A stretch of DNA of 64,000 bases from Jaapia argillacea MUCL 33604 (GCA_000697665.1 KL197709.1:2030538-2094537); one strand, 5' to 3'. Counted from the first letter of the stretch, positions 1 to 12,671 are shown. The notes: generated from the letters alone by a model not told the origin. Program-made: numbers and translations.

Positions 1-270
1 TTTCTATCCTTGACCTCGCTTTACGCAAACTCGGAACCTAATTCCGTTCCAGCTATCTGGATTCTGAACCTGTACTCGGCTATTGAGCGTCCCAGCTTTT
101 TCACCCAGCGATATCTCTCCCATATTTGCTCTTACACACGACACCACGTACATGCCCAGGGCTTCATTTTCTAACGACTTCAAGAACTAACGACTACCAA
201 ATTTACTTTGAACAATCGATCAATCAATCACCGTGCCAGCGAGACATCGAGTTGTTGGTTGGGCAGTTAA

Positions 271-2912
271 ATGGCAAAGAAACCAAAGGGCAAGCAGAGA
301 GCTCACTTTGAAGCTGATCCTGTGATACCCCCACCTCCTGCCGCTGCTCCGCCTCCACCGCCTCCTCCACCCCCGCCGCCGCCTGGGCTTGGTGGGTTTT
401 TGCGGGGACGAAGTCAGACTCTGTCCCAGGATCAGGGACGGGGGAGGCGGCCACGTGTCAGTTCCGTCAATGAGGAAGATGAGGAGGAGGAGATGGGAGG
501 TATGGAGTGTTCTGTTTCTCTTCTTTTCTTATCGGTTTAATGTCGTGTTTTGATATGAAGGCTAATTAGGCTTCTTCTAGGTGATCTATTGAGTGATCCT
601 GGGAGCGTTAATAGAGGCGGCAATGGGAATGGACATGGAGGATGGGTTGATCCGAGAGGCGGGCAGTGGGATGGTGAGGATGGTGGTGGTGGTGGTGGTG
701 GTGGTGGTGGGTGGGAGGATGGAGACAGTCCTGAGGACGAATGGGGTCACGAACAAGAGCATGGGCCTGGTGGTTGGGAGGGAGGTGGCGGTGGAGGTGG
801 GGGATGGGGAGTAGAATTGAAGCCTCCTCCTCCTCCACAGCAACCTGTTGGGAACGGGCATGGTGGTGGTGGCGGCGGCGGCGGAGGGTGGGGTTGGGAG
901 GGACCTCCTCGACGTGCGCCTGGCTGGGATACCCCAGAAGTTCAAGGAAACGGACATGGACATGGAACCCCGCAGCCACATGCACATGGACACGGGTATA
1001 ACCAGCAACAACAGGGAGGAGAGAAGAAACGGAAATCCGAGGATGCTGGGTGGTGGGGAGGGAATGTAGATGAAGACGACTCCGATTCTTGGGAAGAGCC
1101 TACACACGGTGGCGGCGGCGGCGGCGGAGGAGGAGGAGGAGGAGGCGCGGGATGGCAATCATGGGCGGCAGAAGCACAAGGTCAGGCGTGGGAAGCTCCG
1201 CCCGTTGCCCAAGTCCGCTTCGATACACAACCTCAGAAACCAACACAGAAGCACAGTCCCGCACGACAAGGCCACTTACCTATGGCTTGGGGTAATTGGG
1301 CCGCAGAAGCTGGGATGGTGCCTCCGGCTCCTCCCTCTCAACAACACCACCACCAACAACCATCACAGCAGCAACATCGTCACCATCAGACTCACCAATA
1401 CCAACATCAGCAAAAACATGCAGCTGCCGCTGGGACCAAACAAGCCTTATCTCCACAGCAGCGATCCCAGATCTTGAATGCTTTACTTAGTCATCCAGGC
1501 CATAATGGATATGGCGCATCTCCTGAACCGGCGCCGGCGCCTCCTCCCATGAAGGATCAGAAGTACCACCAGCACCACAGTCAGGGCGGGAAGAAAGATA
1601 AGAAGGATAAGAAGGAGAAAGATGGGGGGAAGAGGAACTCGCATCAGCCGGGACTTAAGAGGCAGCACGGACGGCAGGATATGGGATGGGATCAGTGGGG
1701 AGATCAAGGCGGTGGCGGCGGTTGGGGTGATCAGGGTGGTGGTCGTGGTGGTCGTGGTGATTGGGATGATCAAGGCGGAGGGGGTTGGGACGATCAAGGT
1801 GGTGGTGGAGGCTGGCCTGAACAAGGAGATCAGAGTTGGGGAAGCGAGCAAGGGGGTTGGGCTGAGGGCGAGCAAGGAGGGTGGGGCGATCAAGGGAAGC
1901 GGGATGCGCGGGGAGGGTGGGGATGGGATGATATACCCGAGGAGGAGGAGGATTGGGAAGCTATCGAAGCTGAGGAAGCAGCAAAGGAAGAGCGAGCCCC
2001 CAGTCCTAACCGAGCTCACTTCAAGAGTATCTTGTCGTCCGTCCTGGGTCCTAAGAAGGGGAGAATGACTTATCCTATGCCTTCCAAGACCATGGCGCTC
2101 GCACAAGAGTCGTTGGATGCACCTGGGGGAGGAACTGCGAGAGTTGGCATGGACCCGTACGCGAATGCGAGGTTTATTGAGTCCAAGGGGTTGGCTCTCC
2201 TGCCGGCTCAGCGAGCTTTCTTTGGGAAGGATAGGAAAGCGAAGGATAGGCTTCACTGGGATTTCTCGCCGTATAAGGACGAGCGAGTGAATTCGCTGTT
2301 GGGTTGGATCGAGCAGATGTCGTATGGACTGGCCAGTTTTGGTGTAAGTCTATGAACGGTTCGATCGAACAACAAGACTTACCTTCATCTTTCAGCTACA
2401 CAAATTCCTCCAAACACGCGAGAAAGGTGCACTGTTCGCCAATGCTGATTTCCGGCCAGTAGGCCATCCTCAGGAGCCGGCGTTCGATTGGATCATCTTT
2501 GATCAGCTGCAATTGACGATGGATCGTATCCTTCAAGAATCTGTGGCACATTACGACCCCGCCACTCAGGTCATCGTTTTCGTCTTCTTGTTGTCTCCTA
2601 CTGGAAACAGTATGGCCATCTGGAGACGAAAGTTGACTGTTCCGAATAATTTGCGGTTGCAATACCCTCAAGAGATTCAGCTTGCGAAGGCTGCCTTGAG
2701 GAAGGATTATCCTGTACACGTCGATGAGTGGGTGACATATTCCTGACATCTTATTTTGGAACAAGCCACTCACTTTTTCAGCCAACAGGTTGCCAGGGAT
2801 GCCCACGGCCGAGCGAGAGAGCGCCTTGATTTCCCCTATCATGCCAGAGGAAAAAACGAAGAAGAAGAAGAGAAATGTTCTGAGCAAGAGGAAATGGTGG
2901 AAGTTGTGGTAA
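271..2912 (+). CDS. Gly/Trp-rich low-complexity protein with a CcmS-related C-terminal region
   Basis: Four exons (271-499, 581-2343, 2396-2727, 2789-2912) close in frame to 815 aa. The N-terminus has a polyproline run (about residues 20-40). Most of the middle is Gly-rich (GGGGGWG, WGDQGG repeats, roughly residues 80-500) with His/Gln tracts. The last ~250 residues are ordered, with segments such as SYGLASFGLHKFLQTRE and SPTGNSMAIWRRKL, and end in a basic KKKKRN...KWW tail. This tail region resembles what is annotated in Agaricomycetes as a CcmS-related domain. I recall the name, but no function is known to me. The final acceptor was chosen because it alone gives the basic tail and a stop. 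Glycine repeats are microsatellite-like and likely length-variable. Confidence 0.8.
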
Positions 2913-3232
2913 CGACCTTGATGACACGAGGTTGTAGTGCCTCATGGTTATGTCGTGGTTATGTCGGACAACATGATTATCGTGATGAGTTTTATGTATT
3001 TTATAGACCATATTCTGTATCCGTAGTAGTCTCTCTAGTACCGTTGGTCGATGTATCCCAACAATTGAACAAGTACTTTCCAGCTTGGGTGCATTACATC
3101 GGCGCGTCCATTACGACGCGTATCGCGTTTCCATTTCATGATCATGTGAATGTGTCTAATCCGGTTCCGTGCAGACTTGGAAAGCACCCCGAGTCCCTTT
3201 CTATTGATAACCTGCCTTGATTTAAAGCGACG
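2913..3232. other. Intergenic region
   Basis: About 320 bp between the stop of the CcmS-related gene and the next start. It carries the 3' end of the former and the promoter of the latter. I see no convincing coding or repeat feature. Confidence 0.5.
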
Positions 3233-3994
3233 ATGTGGCCTTTCCCTACCAACCCTGCGGAGACTCCTAGGCCTAAGGTCCAGGATACACCACCCACACT
3301 CATGCCTCCGGAGAACGTTCGGCAAACATCTCCGGGCACTCATCTCGCTGTGATCACTGCGATTCTGCTGCCATTCGCCCTGCTCCCTTACATGTCTTTG
3401 AGGAGACAACTGGGGATGTTGCACAGGCGGGTCGACGAGGTTGCAGGTACAAGTCGCGCACTCCATCATCACTTGAAATCGACGTTGCAGCAGACTTCCA
3501 TTCAGAGGGAGGAGGTCCTAGGGTTGAAGGAGCAATTACAGGATCTCAGAAGAGAGGTGGGCGCTCTGCGCGACGATAGCCATCGCAAAGAAGTCGCCCA
3601 AGCTGGGGCAGATACTGCGATCCAGCATCACATCCAGAGTCTACTTGATGAAAGGAAGTACACAAGGTATCCAGTCCATCATGTTCGTTGTATTCAATTT
3701 GGACGGCATTTTGAACTTTGATGTAGGACTCAGCTGTCTGCATTGCACGAGCTGGGCACATCTCTGGCCGACATTGCTTCTTTTATGCACGAAGTCGAAC
3801 TCAAGACGGGTATGATTGGCGGTGGCGTGGACTCTCGAGGCATTGACCGCCTCCGCAAGCTTGCTTTGAAACTTCAGCCTGGCTCATCCTCCCATGACAA
3901 CGAGGTGAGAGTTTATCTTTGGGTGAGTGATCAACAATGATATTCACGATACCAGACGACTCGCCCGTCGTCGTCATCGTCACCCGATCCGTGA
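3233..3994 (+). CDS. Small single-pass membrane protein with coiled coil, unknown function
   Basis: Three exons (3233-3666, 3727-3904, 3956-3994) give 216 aa. One hydrophobic segment lies at about residues 38-57 (AVITAILLPFALLPY). It is followed by a heptad-rich stretch (about 58-165) with many Gln, Glu, Arg and Leu residues that should form a coiled coil, and by a short Ser-rich tail ending SSSSSPDP. The architecture suggests a membrane-anchored coiled-coil protein, possibly mitochondrial or ER. I do not recognise the family. Both introns are short with standard borders, and the reading frame holds across both junctions. Confidence 0.7.
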
Positions 3995-4409
3995 ATTGTC
4001 TGATTCGATGGAATGCTGGAGCGGGCTTCGAGTTGTATCATCCAAGTTTTTTTCGAGACATGACTGTATCATTGACAGTGACTTGTAACTACACAGAGGG
4101 CGACATGTAGCAATAGTATCATCTATTTCACTCCGTTTCGGTCGTTCGGGACATTTGGCGTGCGGTTCTGCACTGATTTTCCAGTCAGAGGAGCGACATT
4201 GAGACGGGAGAAATGCCACGCGGCTGCCATCAGCTTTGTCAGCAATAGAATCGAATCTTTCGTCCTCGTTGCTGGAAGGAATACATCACTCTTGCCCACA
4301 CCCTCACCCTGGGCATGTTTGCTTCCCTCGGCCCTCACGACTATAACGTGCCCCCCATTTCTTGATAGCTTGCCCTTTATCTTGGCTATATCCCCTCAGA
4401 TTATCTGCC
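3995..4409. other. Intergenic region / promoter of the KAR9-GAS2 gene
   Basis: About 415 bp without a supported gene. It is mildly pyrimidine-rich toward the downstream start (for example around 4280-4405), as expected for a fungal promoter and 5' UTR. Confidence 0.4.
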
Positions 4410-7400
4410 ATGTCTTCTGCTAATCCCGGTCCAAATGAGACGGCTGGACCGCTCAACAATAAATCACCCGATGGAAATGGTCTCTCTCACCAAACGAGCA
4501 CTCTTTTACCAACACAAGATTCTCAGAATGGCCCGGAGGCGGTAGCATTAGACTGGCAGGAAGTTATACAACTACAAGCTTTCAGCGATAGGAAGGCTTG
4601 GATAGAAGAGAAAACCAAAGTAATTCCTCTCAATTACTTCGACGGGACTATGAATTACTCACACGAAGCTGTAGCTACTGGAAAAAATGCCTTCCATAGA
4701 GGTTTTCGCTGGACTGGATGCAGTTCGTTCCAGGGCTGAGGTGATTCCGGGATTACCCTCTCGAGAGGAGTTACAACGATGGCTCGAAGAACATGACAGA
4801 ATAGAGAAGGAGACGGAGATTTTCGACTCGGGGGAGCTCAAGAAACTAAGGGAGGTTACGAAAGGTGTGTACGCCGTTTATGGTCGAATGGTTAGTGAGA
4901 CCGATATGTCTATAAAGCTGCTTCAAAGCGCAACCTGTCTCGAGAAGACACGGATCTCATTGAAATCACCTTAACGACTATATACGCCCTCGATAAACTA
5001 CTTCACCTCCTCCGCGATCGTACTGAGAATCTCGACCTCCTCGGTGTCAGGTTGACATGGGAGGAAAAGCGGAGGACGGCGTGGACGGATTACCAGAAAC
5101 TTATGACCGACTTACGAGAATTCTTGGAAAATCGTGCGCGGTGGTCTCCATCCATATACGACCAGATGAACACCGCAAAGCCAGAGCCCAAACTGGAGCC
5201 AAAGCTTGACGACCATCCCATGACTCGACGCAACTCAGTTGTCTCGATAGCCTCGGTTGGATCGGATACCTCTCTCACAAACCCTTCCAGTTTCTCTCGA
5301 AGCGCTCGCTTCCAACAAGCCGAGGTCTTGTCTCGAGACACCGCTCAATTCGCTGGGCGAGTCGCAGCCCTCAGACATGGCAAGATTTCACCTGCTGGTA
5401 AAGCGTTAGATAAACTCATCGACAACAGTCGCAAGGCTGTTCCCGAAGAGTTCCTGGACGAGCAGGAGAAGTTGGAGACTAAAGGAATAAACGAACTAGA
5501 GAACGTTGGGAAATTCTTGATGACAGTGGTTATGCAATGGAAAAAGTATTGTAATTCATTTGTACCTGTCGCATTTGTGAAAGCTCATTGCTCTCTGCAG
5601 GGCGGACGAAATTTACGTTGAAACACTCAAGGATCAGAGTGCGGCGCAGACGTTGGCCGACGAAATTGAGGCAGCACAGTGCCACCATCCCTCTGCACGG
5701 CAGGCCGCTGTTTTTGCCACCCGTGCGGAAGCGTTGGCCAAGCGACTTCAACTCAGAGGCAATCCTACGACCCTGGCAAAGACATTCCCTCGGCCCATGC
5801 ACCCTCTCTTCCGCGATCAGCACAGTTCAAACGACGCCCTTGTCAAGTCGCTTTCATGTGAGGTAGAGAATGCCATGGATCTTGTGAGGGAAGTCGCGAC
5901 GGCTTCCAAGGAGTACTCCGCATCCGCCGAAGCTGTCAAACAAGCTGATGGTTTGTGCAAAGGAGCCACTGATTTGTTGGGCTCATTTGCCAACCTTATG
6001 GATCGTTTGAAGAACGGAGTTCCCACCAAGGATGGGGATGGTTCGCCTCCTGATTTGACTACGGAATCCTGCCTCGAGGCTACCAAGCATGGGGTATTTT
6101 TGGCATTGCTCCCTTCCCTTCTAGACGAGCAAGACCAACTGGATAAGAAAGCTGAAGACACCTTACGACGCCTTCGGGCTTCCTTACTCTCATTGGATCG
6201 TCCTGGCGTCGACCCCGAATTCAAGGATCAGATCGAATCTACGATAGAGCAGCTGGCTTGTTGCTCCCAGGGTGCTCGTGAAGTTCGAGGCAGAATAGCT
6301 GCCAGAGTCAATCGATTACGGGAGGTCCGGCGGGTATGGGCGTTGCTCACCGAGGGAGCGCAGGACTTGGAAGATCTTTGGCACGAGGTGGCCAATGCTA
6401 TGGAGAAGCAGAAGTGGAAGCCGCAAGCTGGGAGAGACGACGCTCCATTGACACCCGAAAGCCCTGCGGTCGAACTTCATTATCTTACTTTGCAAGACGC
6501 GAACCGGCGATTGTTGGACATTCGGGGAAGCCTGTCTCAGGGAGTTCCCTCGACATTATCCGTCCTGTCCACATCCCTGGAGCCACAAATGTACGATTGG
6601 CTGATGCAAAGCTCTACGACTGTAACAACTCTTCAAGAGGATGTCAATCGGATGGTGGGGATATGGGATTCTGTTCGTAGGCAAAGCGACGCTATGAACT
6701 CCCTGCGCGACGAAGTTCACGTCATTCAAATGCGGATGGAGGATGTCAAGGCTCAATTTGACTTTGCTATCAAAGATGTTTTGTCTGATAAATGTCCCAA
6801 TTCCGCGGACGTGGAGGTCGATCATGGCAACCAAATCAATACCCTTCGCCAGGTCGTACAGGATCTCGTTGATGGTTTGTCAAGCCGAATCCCATTCATA
6901 TCCACAAACGCCAACATTCCACCGTCGAGCCCTCGTTCTGTCTTTCACAAGCGTCGATTTTCATCCGCCGGAGATCTGAGACCAGATGTCCTGCAGCGAG
7001 GGTTTGCCGTCGAGCTACCCTTCGACCCAGCGGCACTCGATGGTGCGGTACGTACCGATTGCAATTCCTTCACCATGAGGCTCTCGGGAGAAATCAAGGC
7101 GCTCGAGCAGAAGGCAGCGCACTTTCGGATCGCCCGACTGGCGAAGGACCTGGATTCAGCCATGTCCTCTATCAATAACGACATTGGCCTGGCAATTGAG
7201 GAGTCGGTCGCGGTCAAGGTCTCATTCGAAGATGCTAAATCGTCCGCTGTGCTCACAGAACACCTCGGCGTTCTCACCTCGAATGTTGATGAGTTGGCTC
7301 AAGGACGGCGCTCTCGTATCAGTCGGTCACTTTCCCTAATTCGTGAATCCCTCCGAAAGATGGACGCCAGCCACGATGGCAACGACTCCTCTATCCACGA

Positions 7401-10400
7401 TGAGATCATTGTTGTCCGAGTCAGAGAGGTCGACGCAATAGAGGCAAGGCTAACCGCCTGGAACGAAGACTTAGTCGTTCTTCGGCACCGCATCCTCGAG
7501 GCGGCTCGTGTTGAAGCACAGTTACGTGAACAAGCACGGTTGGCTGAAGAAGTTCGATTGCAGGCTGAACGGGATCGATTGGCAGCTGAAGAGTTGGCGA
7601 GAATTGAAAAGGAGAAGAAAGAGGCTGAGGAAAGAGAGAGGTTGGAGCGTGAGCGTTTGGAGGCTGAGGAGAATGCAAGATTGGAGCGGCTAAGGGTAGA
7701 AGAGGCGAGGGCAAGAGCTGAAGAAGAGCGACGAGTTGCGGAAGAGAAGGCTCGGCTGGAGCGTGAGCGACTGGAAGTGGAGGAGAGAGAGGCTCGCGAG
7801 AAGGCTCGCTTGGAGGCCGAGGAGAGAGCAAGGCTGGAGCAGCAACGTGTCGAGGCCGAGGAGAGGGCTCGTTTGGAGAGTGAACGCTTGGAGGCAGAGG
7901 AAAGGGCAAGGTTGGAGCGCGAGCGCATCGAAGCTGAGGAGAAGGCTCGTTTGGAGCGTGAACGCTTGGAAGCGGAGGAAAGGGCAAGGTTGGAGCGTGA
8001 GCGCATCGAAGCTGAGGAGCAGGCTCGTCTGGGGGTTGAGCGTTTGGAGGCAGAGGAGAGAGCAAGGTTGGAGCGTGAGCGTATCGAAGCTGAGGAGAAG
8101 GCTCGTTTGGAGCGTGAACGCTTGGAAGCGAAGGAAAGGGCAAGGTTGGAGCGTGAGCGTATCGAGGCCGAAGAGAAGGCGCATCTGGAACGAGAACGTT
8201 TGAAAGCTGAAGAGGATGCTCGTCTGGAGCGCGAACGCTTGGAAGCGGAAGAGAAAGCGAGACTGGAACGAGAGCGTTTGCAGGCGGAGGAGGACGCAAG
8301 GTTAGAGCGCCAACGCCTGGAAGCGGAAGAGAAGGAACGGGAAAGATTAGAACGAGAACACATTGAAGCGGAGGAGAGGGCTAGGTTGGAACGAGAGCGT
8401 TGGAAGATGGAGGAAGATGCTCGGCTGGAGCGACTGCGTTTGAGGGCAGAGGAGGATGCCCGAGTGGAACGTGAACGTTTGGAAGCCGAGGAGAACGAGA
8501 GGGCAAGACTGGAGAAAGCACGTATCGAGGCAGAAGAGGAGAGTCGGCTAGAGAGTGCGCGCATCGAAGCGGAAAATCAAGCCAGAATCGCGGGACAACA
8601 AGCAGAGAAAGCAAAACAGGAGGAAGACCTTTTACGGTTGCGAGCTGAGGAGATGAGAAGAGGAGCGACAACGCCTCCGATGGTTGGTTCGGTCATCAAT
8701 GAAGGTAAATGTATCTTGGACATCTCTTTGGCTGTTATCCTCATCCTGCATCCTTTCAGGCGATGTCTTCGGCGCTGGGGTTTATGGATCAATTCGCTCC
8801 CCTCCGACTTCTCCACAGACAGTGCGATTGCGGACTCTGATCCACTCGTTGAGAAGGAGGTTACGGTCTCTTAGCCTGGATAGAATCGCTCGACCCTCAG
8901 GATCATCGAACACCTCCCTTCCGTCAGACGAGCAACGCAAGGCCATCGCTGCATCATTCGGCGCCATCGAAGCAGAATTCGACCAGTTACCGACATCGTC
9001 GGACTCGCTTTCCGCTGATGCAGAACTTCGATCTTTGAAAGCCGAGGTCGAGGCAGCCCATAGCTCTATGGAACGTGTGCATCATCTTGCAGATCTATTT
9101 CTTGCCGTCCATCATTGTGACAACTGTCTCAGTGATCTCCTGGAGCATATCGACAGTTATCCCGCACCTCCTGCAGGGCCATTGTTGTCCTCTCATGTCT
9201 CACAGGTCTCTTTACCTCCTGAGGATCAACTCTCTTCCAGGTTAGCGTTCACCCAGCGGACCATCAGCGACATGTCCGCCGTGTTCGAGACTGTCTCCGA
9301 CGATCCACGAGCAGCTGCGGAACAAAATAGACTTCGTCAAACGTGGAGTGAGCTGGAGGACATGAGTATGGACCGAATCAATGGCAAGAAATCCCGGCCG
9401 GGCAGCGTTATCAGTTCTGGACGCAGTAGCAGGTCTTCGCTTAGCGGCTCGCAGGAAAGACCGATTAGACCTTCCAGTTTAAGCCACAGGAAGACTGAAA
9501 GTTACTCCAATCTTTCTGTCGGCTCCTCCTCTCGCGGACGTTTTCTCGCACCACCTGCCCCTGCATCCCGAAGATGGGTTTCGGGCTCGTCAGAACAACC
9601 GCGGCGATCATCGAGCCGTATGTCAGTGGCGTCTACAGCCCGCTCTGTTTCCAGTTCACACGTGTCAAGTTCATCAAATTTGTTCAATTCCACATTTGCC
9701 TCCCGTCAAAGGGCCATCAGCTCGTCGACCACAACGTCACCGATATCTACGGCACCAGCCACTCCTTCCCGCGTTCGTGCTCAGACAGGTCAAAACTTCA
9801 GAAGTGGGTCTCCGGCACTGTCTGAAGTTTCCTCACATCGCTCGTCAGCGTCAATTTCGACTTGGTCCCGTGCTCCGAGGCAGTCCTTTGGCACTCTTCC
9901 ACGAGCTTCAACCCCGCGAAGTCGGCTCCCTGAGCGAATGAAGAAGCCCTACGTTCCCAACCCTCGGAACAAGCTTGACGTGGCCGTCGGCGATGTTGTT
10001 AACAACCTTCCTGTCAACATCAACATTGAAGTAGTCGCAGATACTTGGCAAGATCAAAGCGGCAAATATTGGATTGGCGATCAAGAGCCCAAGCTATGCT
10101 TCTGTCGAATATTACGTTCACAAACTGTGATGGTGCGTGTTGGTGGCGGTTGGATGGAGTTATCTAAGTACGTGTGGTATTGTATGCCCAAACACACCCT
10201 TTACTAACCACGTCTCAGATTCATTAAGAATCATTTCGCAGATCTATTCCGCCTACTTCCAGATTCTCCACCAAGAACAACTAGTCTCAGAGAAGAAAAA
10301 TGGATCAGTTCAAGGACCCTTCTTGAGGCCACTGCTGAGTCTCCGCCAATGCCCCCGCGTACGCCAGAACCTCGTGACCCCTTTATTCCAACCTTTGCTC

Positions 10401-10618
10401 TATCCAGTCCGAGCGGAAGGAGTCCACATTCCATCCGATCAAATACTTCATCATCTGGATCCCCTTTGACCCCGCTTCAATTCATGCGACGGGCCGATTT
10501 GGAAACTCCTCCACTACTAGGGAGGTCAGTAACGCCAACAAAATCCTCTTCTTCTGTCTCCCGCATTCGAAAAGCTGTTCCAAGCACCCCAATGCGAAAT
10601 CCTGTCTGGAGACCATAA
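4410..10618 (+). CDS. KAR9-like / coiled-coil / GAS2 (GAR) domain microtubule-associated protein
   Basis: Six exons (4410-4619, 4675-4864, 4918-5545, 5601-8704, 8760-10167, 10219-10618) close to 1979 aa. The N-terminal ~900 residues are helical and resemble the fungal KAR9 cortical protein family. Residues ~955-1365 form a long charged coiled coil made of 14-residue repeats ([13 protein letters not shown]-type). A Ser-rich linker follows, then at ~1770-1855 a GAS2/GAR domain with [19 protein letters not shown] and [13 protein letters not shown], a known microtubule-binding fold. The C-terminus is Ser/Pro-rich with SxxP motifs. KAR9 in yeast links EB1 and myosin for spindle positioning, so a role in spindle or nuclear migration on microtubule tips is the best inference. 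The exon 5-6 junction falls inside the GAS2 domain and restores it exactly. Confidence 0.9.
7540..8600 (+). repeat. Coding tandem repeat, about 42-bp unit (14 residues), coiled coil
   Basis: Within the large KAR9-GAS2 exon the sequence repeats a unit encoding roughly [13 protein letters not shown] about twenty times. Consecutive units such as 7918-8020 and 8068-8170 are almost identical at DNA level. A 14-residue period equals two heptads, so gain or loss of a unit would keep the coiled coil in register. The opposite strand stays open by chance and gives long spurious Ser/Arg-rich frames. Confidence 0.85.
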
Positions 10619-10868
10619 ACCTCACCCTCTCATTTTCATGTATCGAGTACCTTTCCATCTGTTTCACCATTATCTGGACTTCATTTATCATAATTCTCTT
10701 CGGTATACCAGTCAAGTTGTATTCTAATTATTGCATGTAGATCTATCACACATTGCTATCGCGGTTCTTGAGGTTTGTGCAGAGTTGCAGAGAGTTGCCT
10801 GTCACACTCACGTTATCCGAAGTCACGCGTCTCTTGTTCGTCGCCCCTCAACATCCCAGTTTTTGGCC

Positions 10869-12671
10869 ATGGACGCCGATTTGAATTGTAACAGGCTTAC
10901 ATGCCGCAAAGTTCTGACAGATAAAGCAGTTGTCGTAAGTGATCTACCCTTGTGTACGATGACGCGGTTATTGATGCACCTGACCAGACGACTTGTGCGT
11001 TAAATGGCTTTGCACACAACGTCGTCCCAGGGATCTTGACCTGATCCTGCACAGGCTCGCATATATTCTGCAGTAATTCTTGAATCTCTTGTATCTTCTT
11101 CAGGTCTCTCTCTGAAGGAACCTCCAGTCGATTGCGCAAACGAACTGTTCAACGCCGCCAGATTATGTCCTGGTGGGCGGTTTCGTTTCCTGTTTGGCCA
11201 ACGCCGGGAATTCATTGCTTTTAGCCTGTGAAACTTCATTAACGGAACCGTTGAGTCATGCTCCCCTTATCTGTCGTGTTCCTGCTCACCCTCATATTCA
11301 TAGGGATGATGTGGTTGTGGGTGAGTTTTTTCCCTCGTGCATATATGCGCTGACAAGGGGAGAAGGTTTCGACCCTCCATCCGTCTAACGATTATAAGAC
11401 GGTACACTATTTATATGCGTCTCCGTAGGCTTCAAAGTTGACGTGATTTTAACAGTCCGTCTTATCTGGCCTGACACCAGCCATTGTTCTGGAGATATGT
11501 AGCCGGTGTGTCCAACCATTTGACACGACTTCTGACACTGATAGCATGTTATTGAGAGCGATATCATTCTGGCAATACCAGATCCATCAAGAGAAGTGAG
11601 TTCTACACCACTATAGATCCATTCTCTCTCAACTCCCAAGCAGTTCTTTCCAACAAGCCTTGTTTCGTAATGTCAATGAAAAACTCACCCATACAAAGAA
11701 GGAACTTGAGAATGTGGTGAACCAAGGTTGGAGCTTCAAGCTCTATCCATTATCGTCCTGGTCAACCGGTCTGACCTAGCTTCTCAGCGAATTTGGAGAT
11801 GAACCTACTCGGCAACAAGATATCTGGTATGACACCAACATTATATTCCATTTGTCTCGCTCGGCGCTGATCGAAGCCAGAGTTGCAACGTGACTTCGAA
11901 CTGGGACAAAGAAAAATACGGGAGCTACAGGACGAGTCTCGGGAGCGCGATAAAGAATATCAGAAACTTCAAGTTCATCAAAGCTGAATAACCCGGTGAT
12001 CAATGATCTCTGATCTAGAATTATAGAGCCAGTATGACAAGTTGAAGCGCAAGGCTCTCCTTGCTCCAAACGCGACGGGCCCTGAGCTGCAAGGGTTCGA
12101 CCAGGGACTGAGGAGAAATTCGGATGAAACCTCCGCTAGGCACAGAGCGAACGTGGCATTTGGAGGTCACCGAGGTGGCGTTGACATGGCGGGAATAGCA
12201 GGCGCCCTGGATCCTACGTCTGTCCGTCTCACTTCTTTGCTCTGACTTCATCTGTGTCCTGAGCACCTATCACCAGACGCACCGAACACCTGTTATTAAT
12301 CGCACGTTCGTGGGTTCGATGGGTCAGCACACGGCATGGCAACCACAGCATCAAGTGGCATCCTCAAGACACCAAACGCAACGACAGCCTTTTGCCCCCA
12401 TGGACCGGTCGTTTGGGGCTACAAGCCTTTCGGATCGCTCTGACAGTGTCCACGAAGTAGAGAATCTCGTCCTCGGTAATTCGAACCGCCCTCAATTCCG
12501 AGACAACACACAAGGCGGCTGGTCAGGTGCTCCTCAGGGCAGACCGATGCAGCGCGGTGAGCAAGAAAATCTTGTATGACTGATGATGCTCATCTTGCAA
12601 CAGTTACAATGGCAACACCTTCCGTGAAGAAAACGTCGGGCGGATTCAGACCCGCTGGGGTCCCGAGATGA
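10869..12671 (+). CDS. RING-type E3 ligase of the Zip3/HEI10 (CCNB1IP1) meiotic crossover family
   Basis: Fifteen exons (10869-10934, 10988-10994, 11055-11072, 11128-11172, 11225-11249, 11304-11320, 11358-11401, 11456-11505, 11557-11595, 11644-11726, 11788-11826, 11881-11972, 12027-12221, 12277-12556, 12604-12671) close in frame to 355 aa. The N-terminal RING reads CNRLTC, TTCSHIFCIDC, LCPAC, matching HEI10 spacing. The next parts (TPAIVLEICSRAISFWQYQ) and a coiled coil (about residues 95-175) match HEI10, and the C-terminus ends KKTSGGFRPAGVPR. HEI10/Zip3 proteins are SUMO or ubiquitin ligases that mark crossover sites on meiotic chromosomes. Exon 2 is only 7 nt. The acceptor of exon 10 could be 3 nt upstream. 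The donor of exon 13 (GTCCGT) is the least certain. Confidence 0.85.

Noticed and set aside
586-2256. Long minus-strand frames with Thr, His and Pro runs opposite the Gly-rich gene
   Set aside because: They are antisense of GGN repeats; the plus-strand model has exons, introns and a conserved end.
7299-8564. A 421-codon minus-strand frame, and a 292-codon one at 7421-8299
   Set aside because: Both are antisense shadows of the repetitive coiled coil of the KAR9-GAS2 gene. Their Ser/Arg and Leu/Pro repeats are the complement of Glu/Arg codons.
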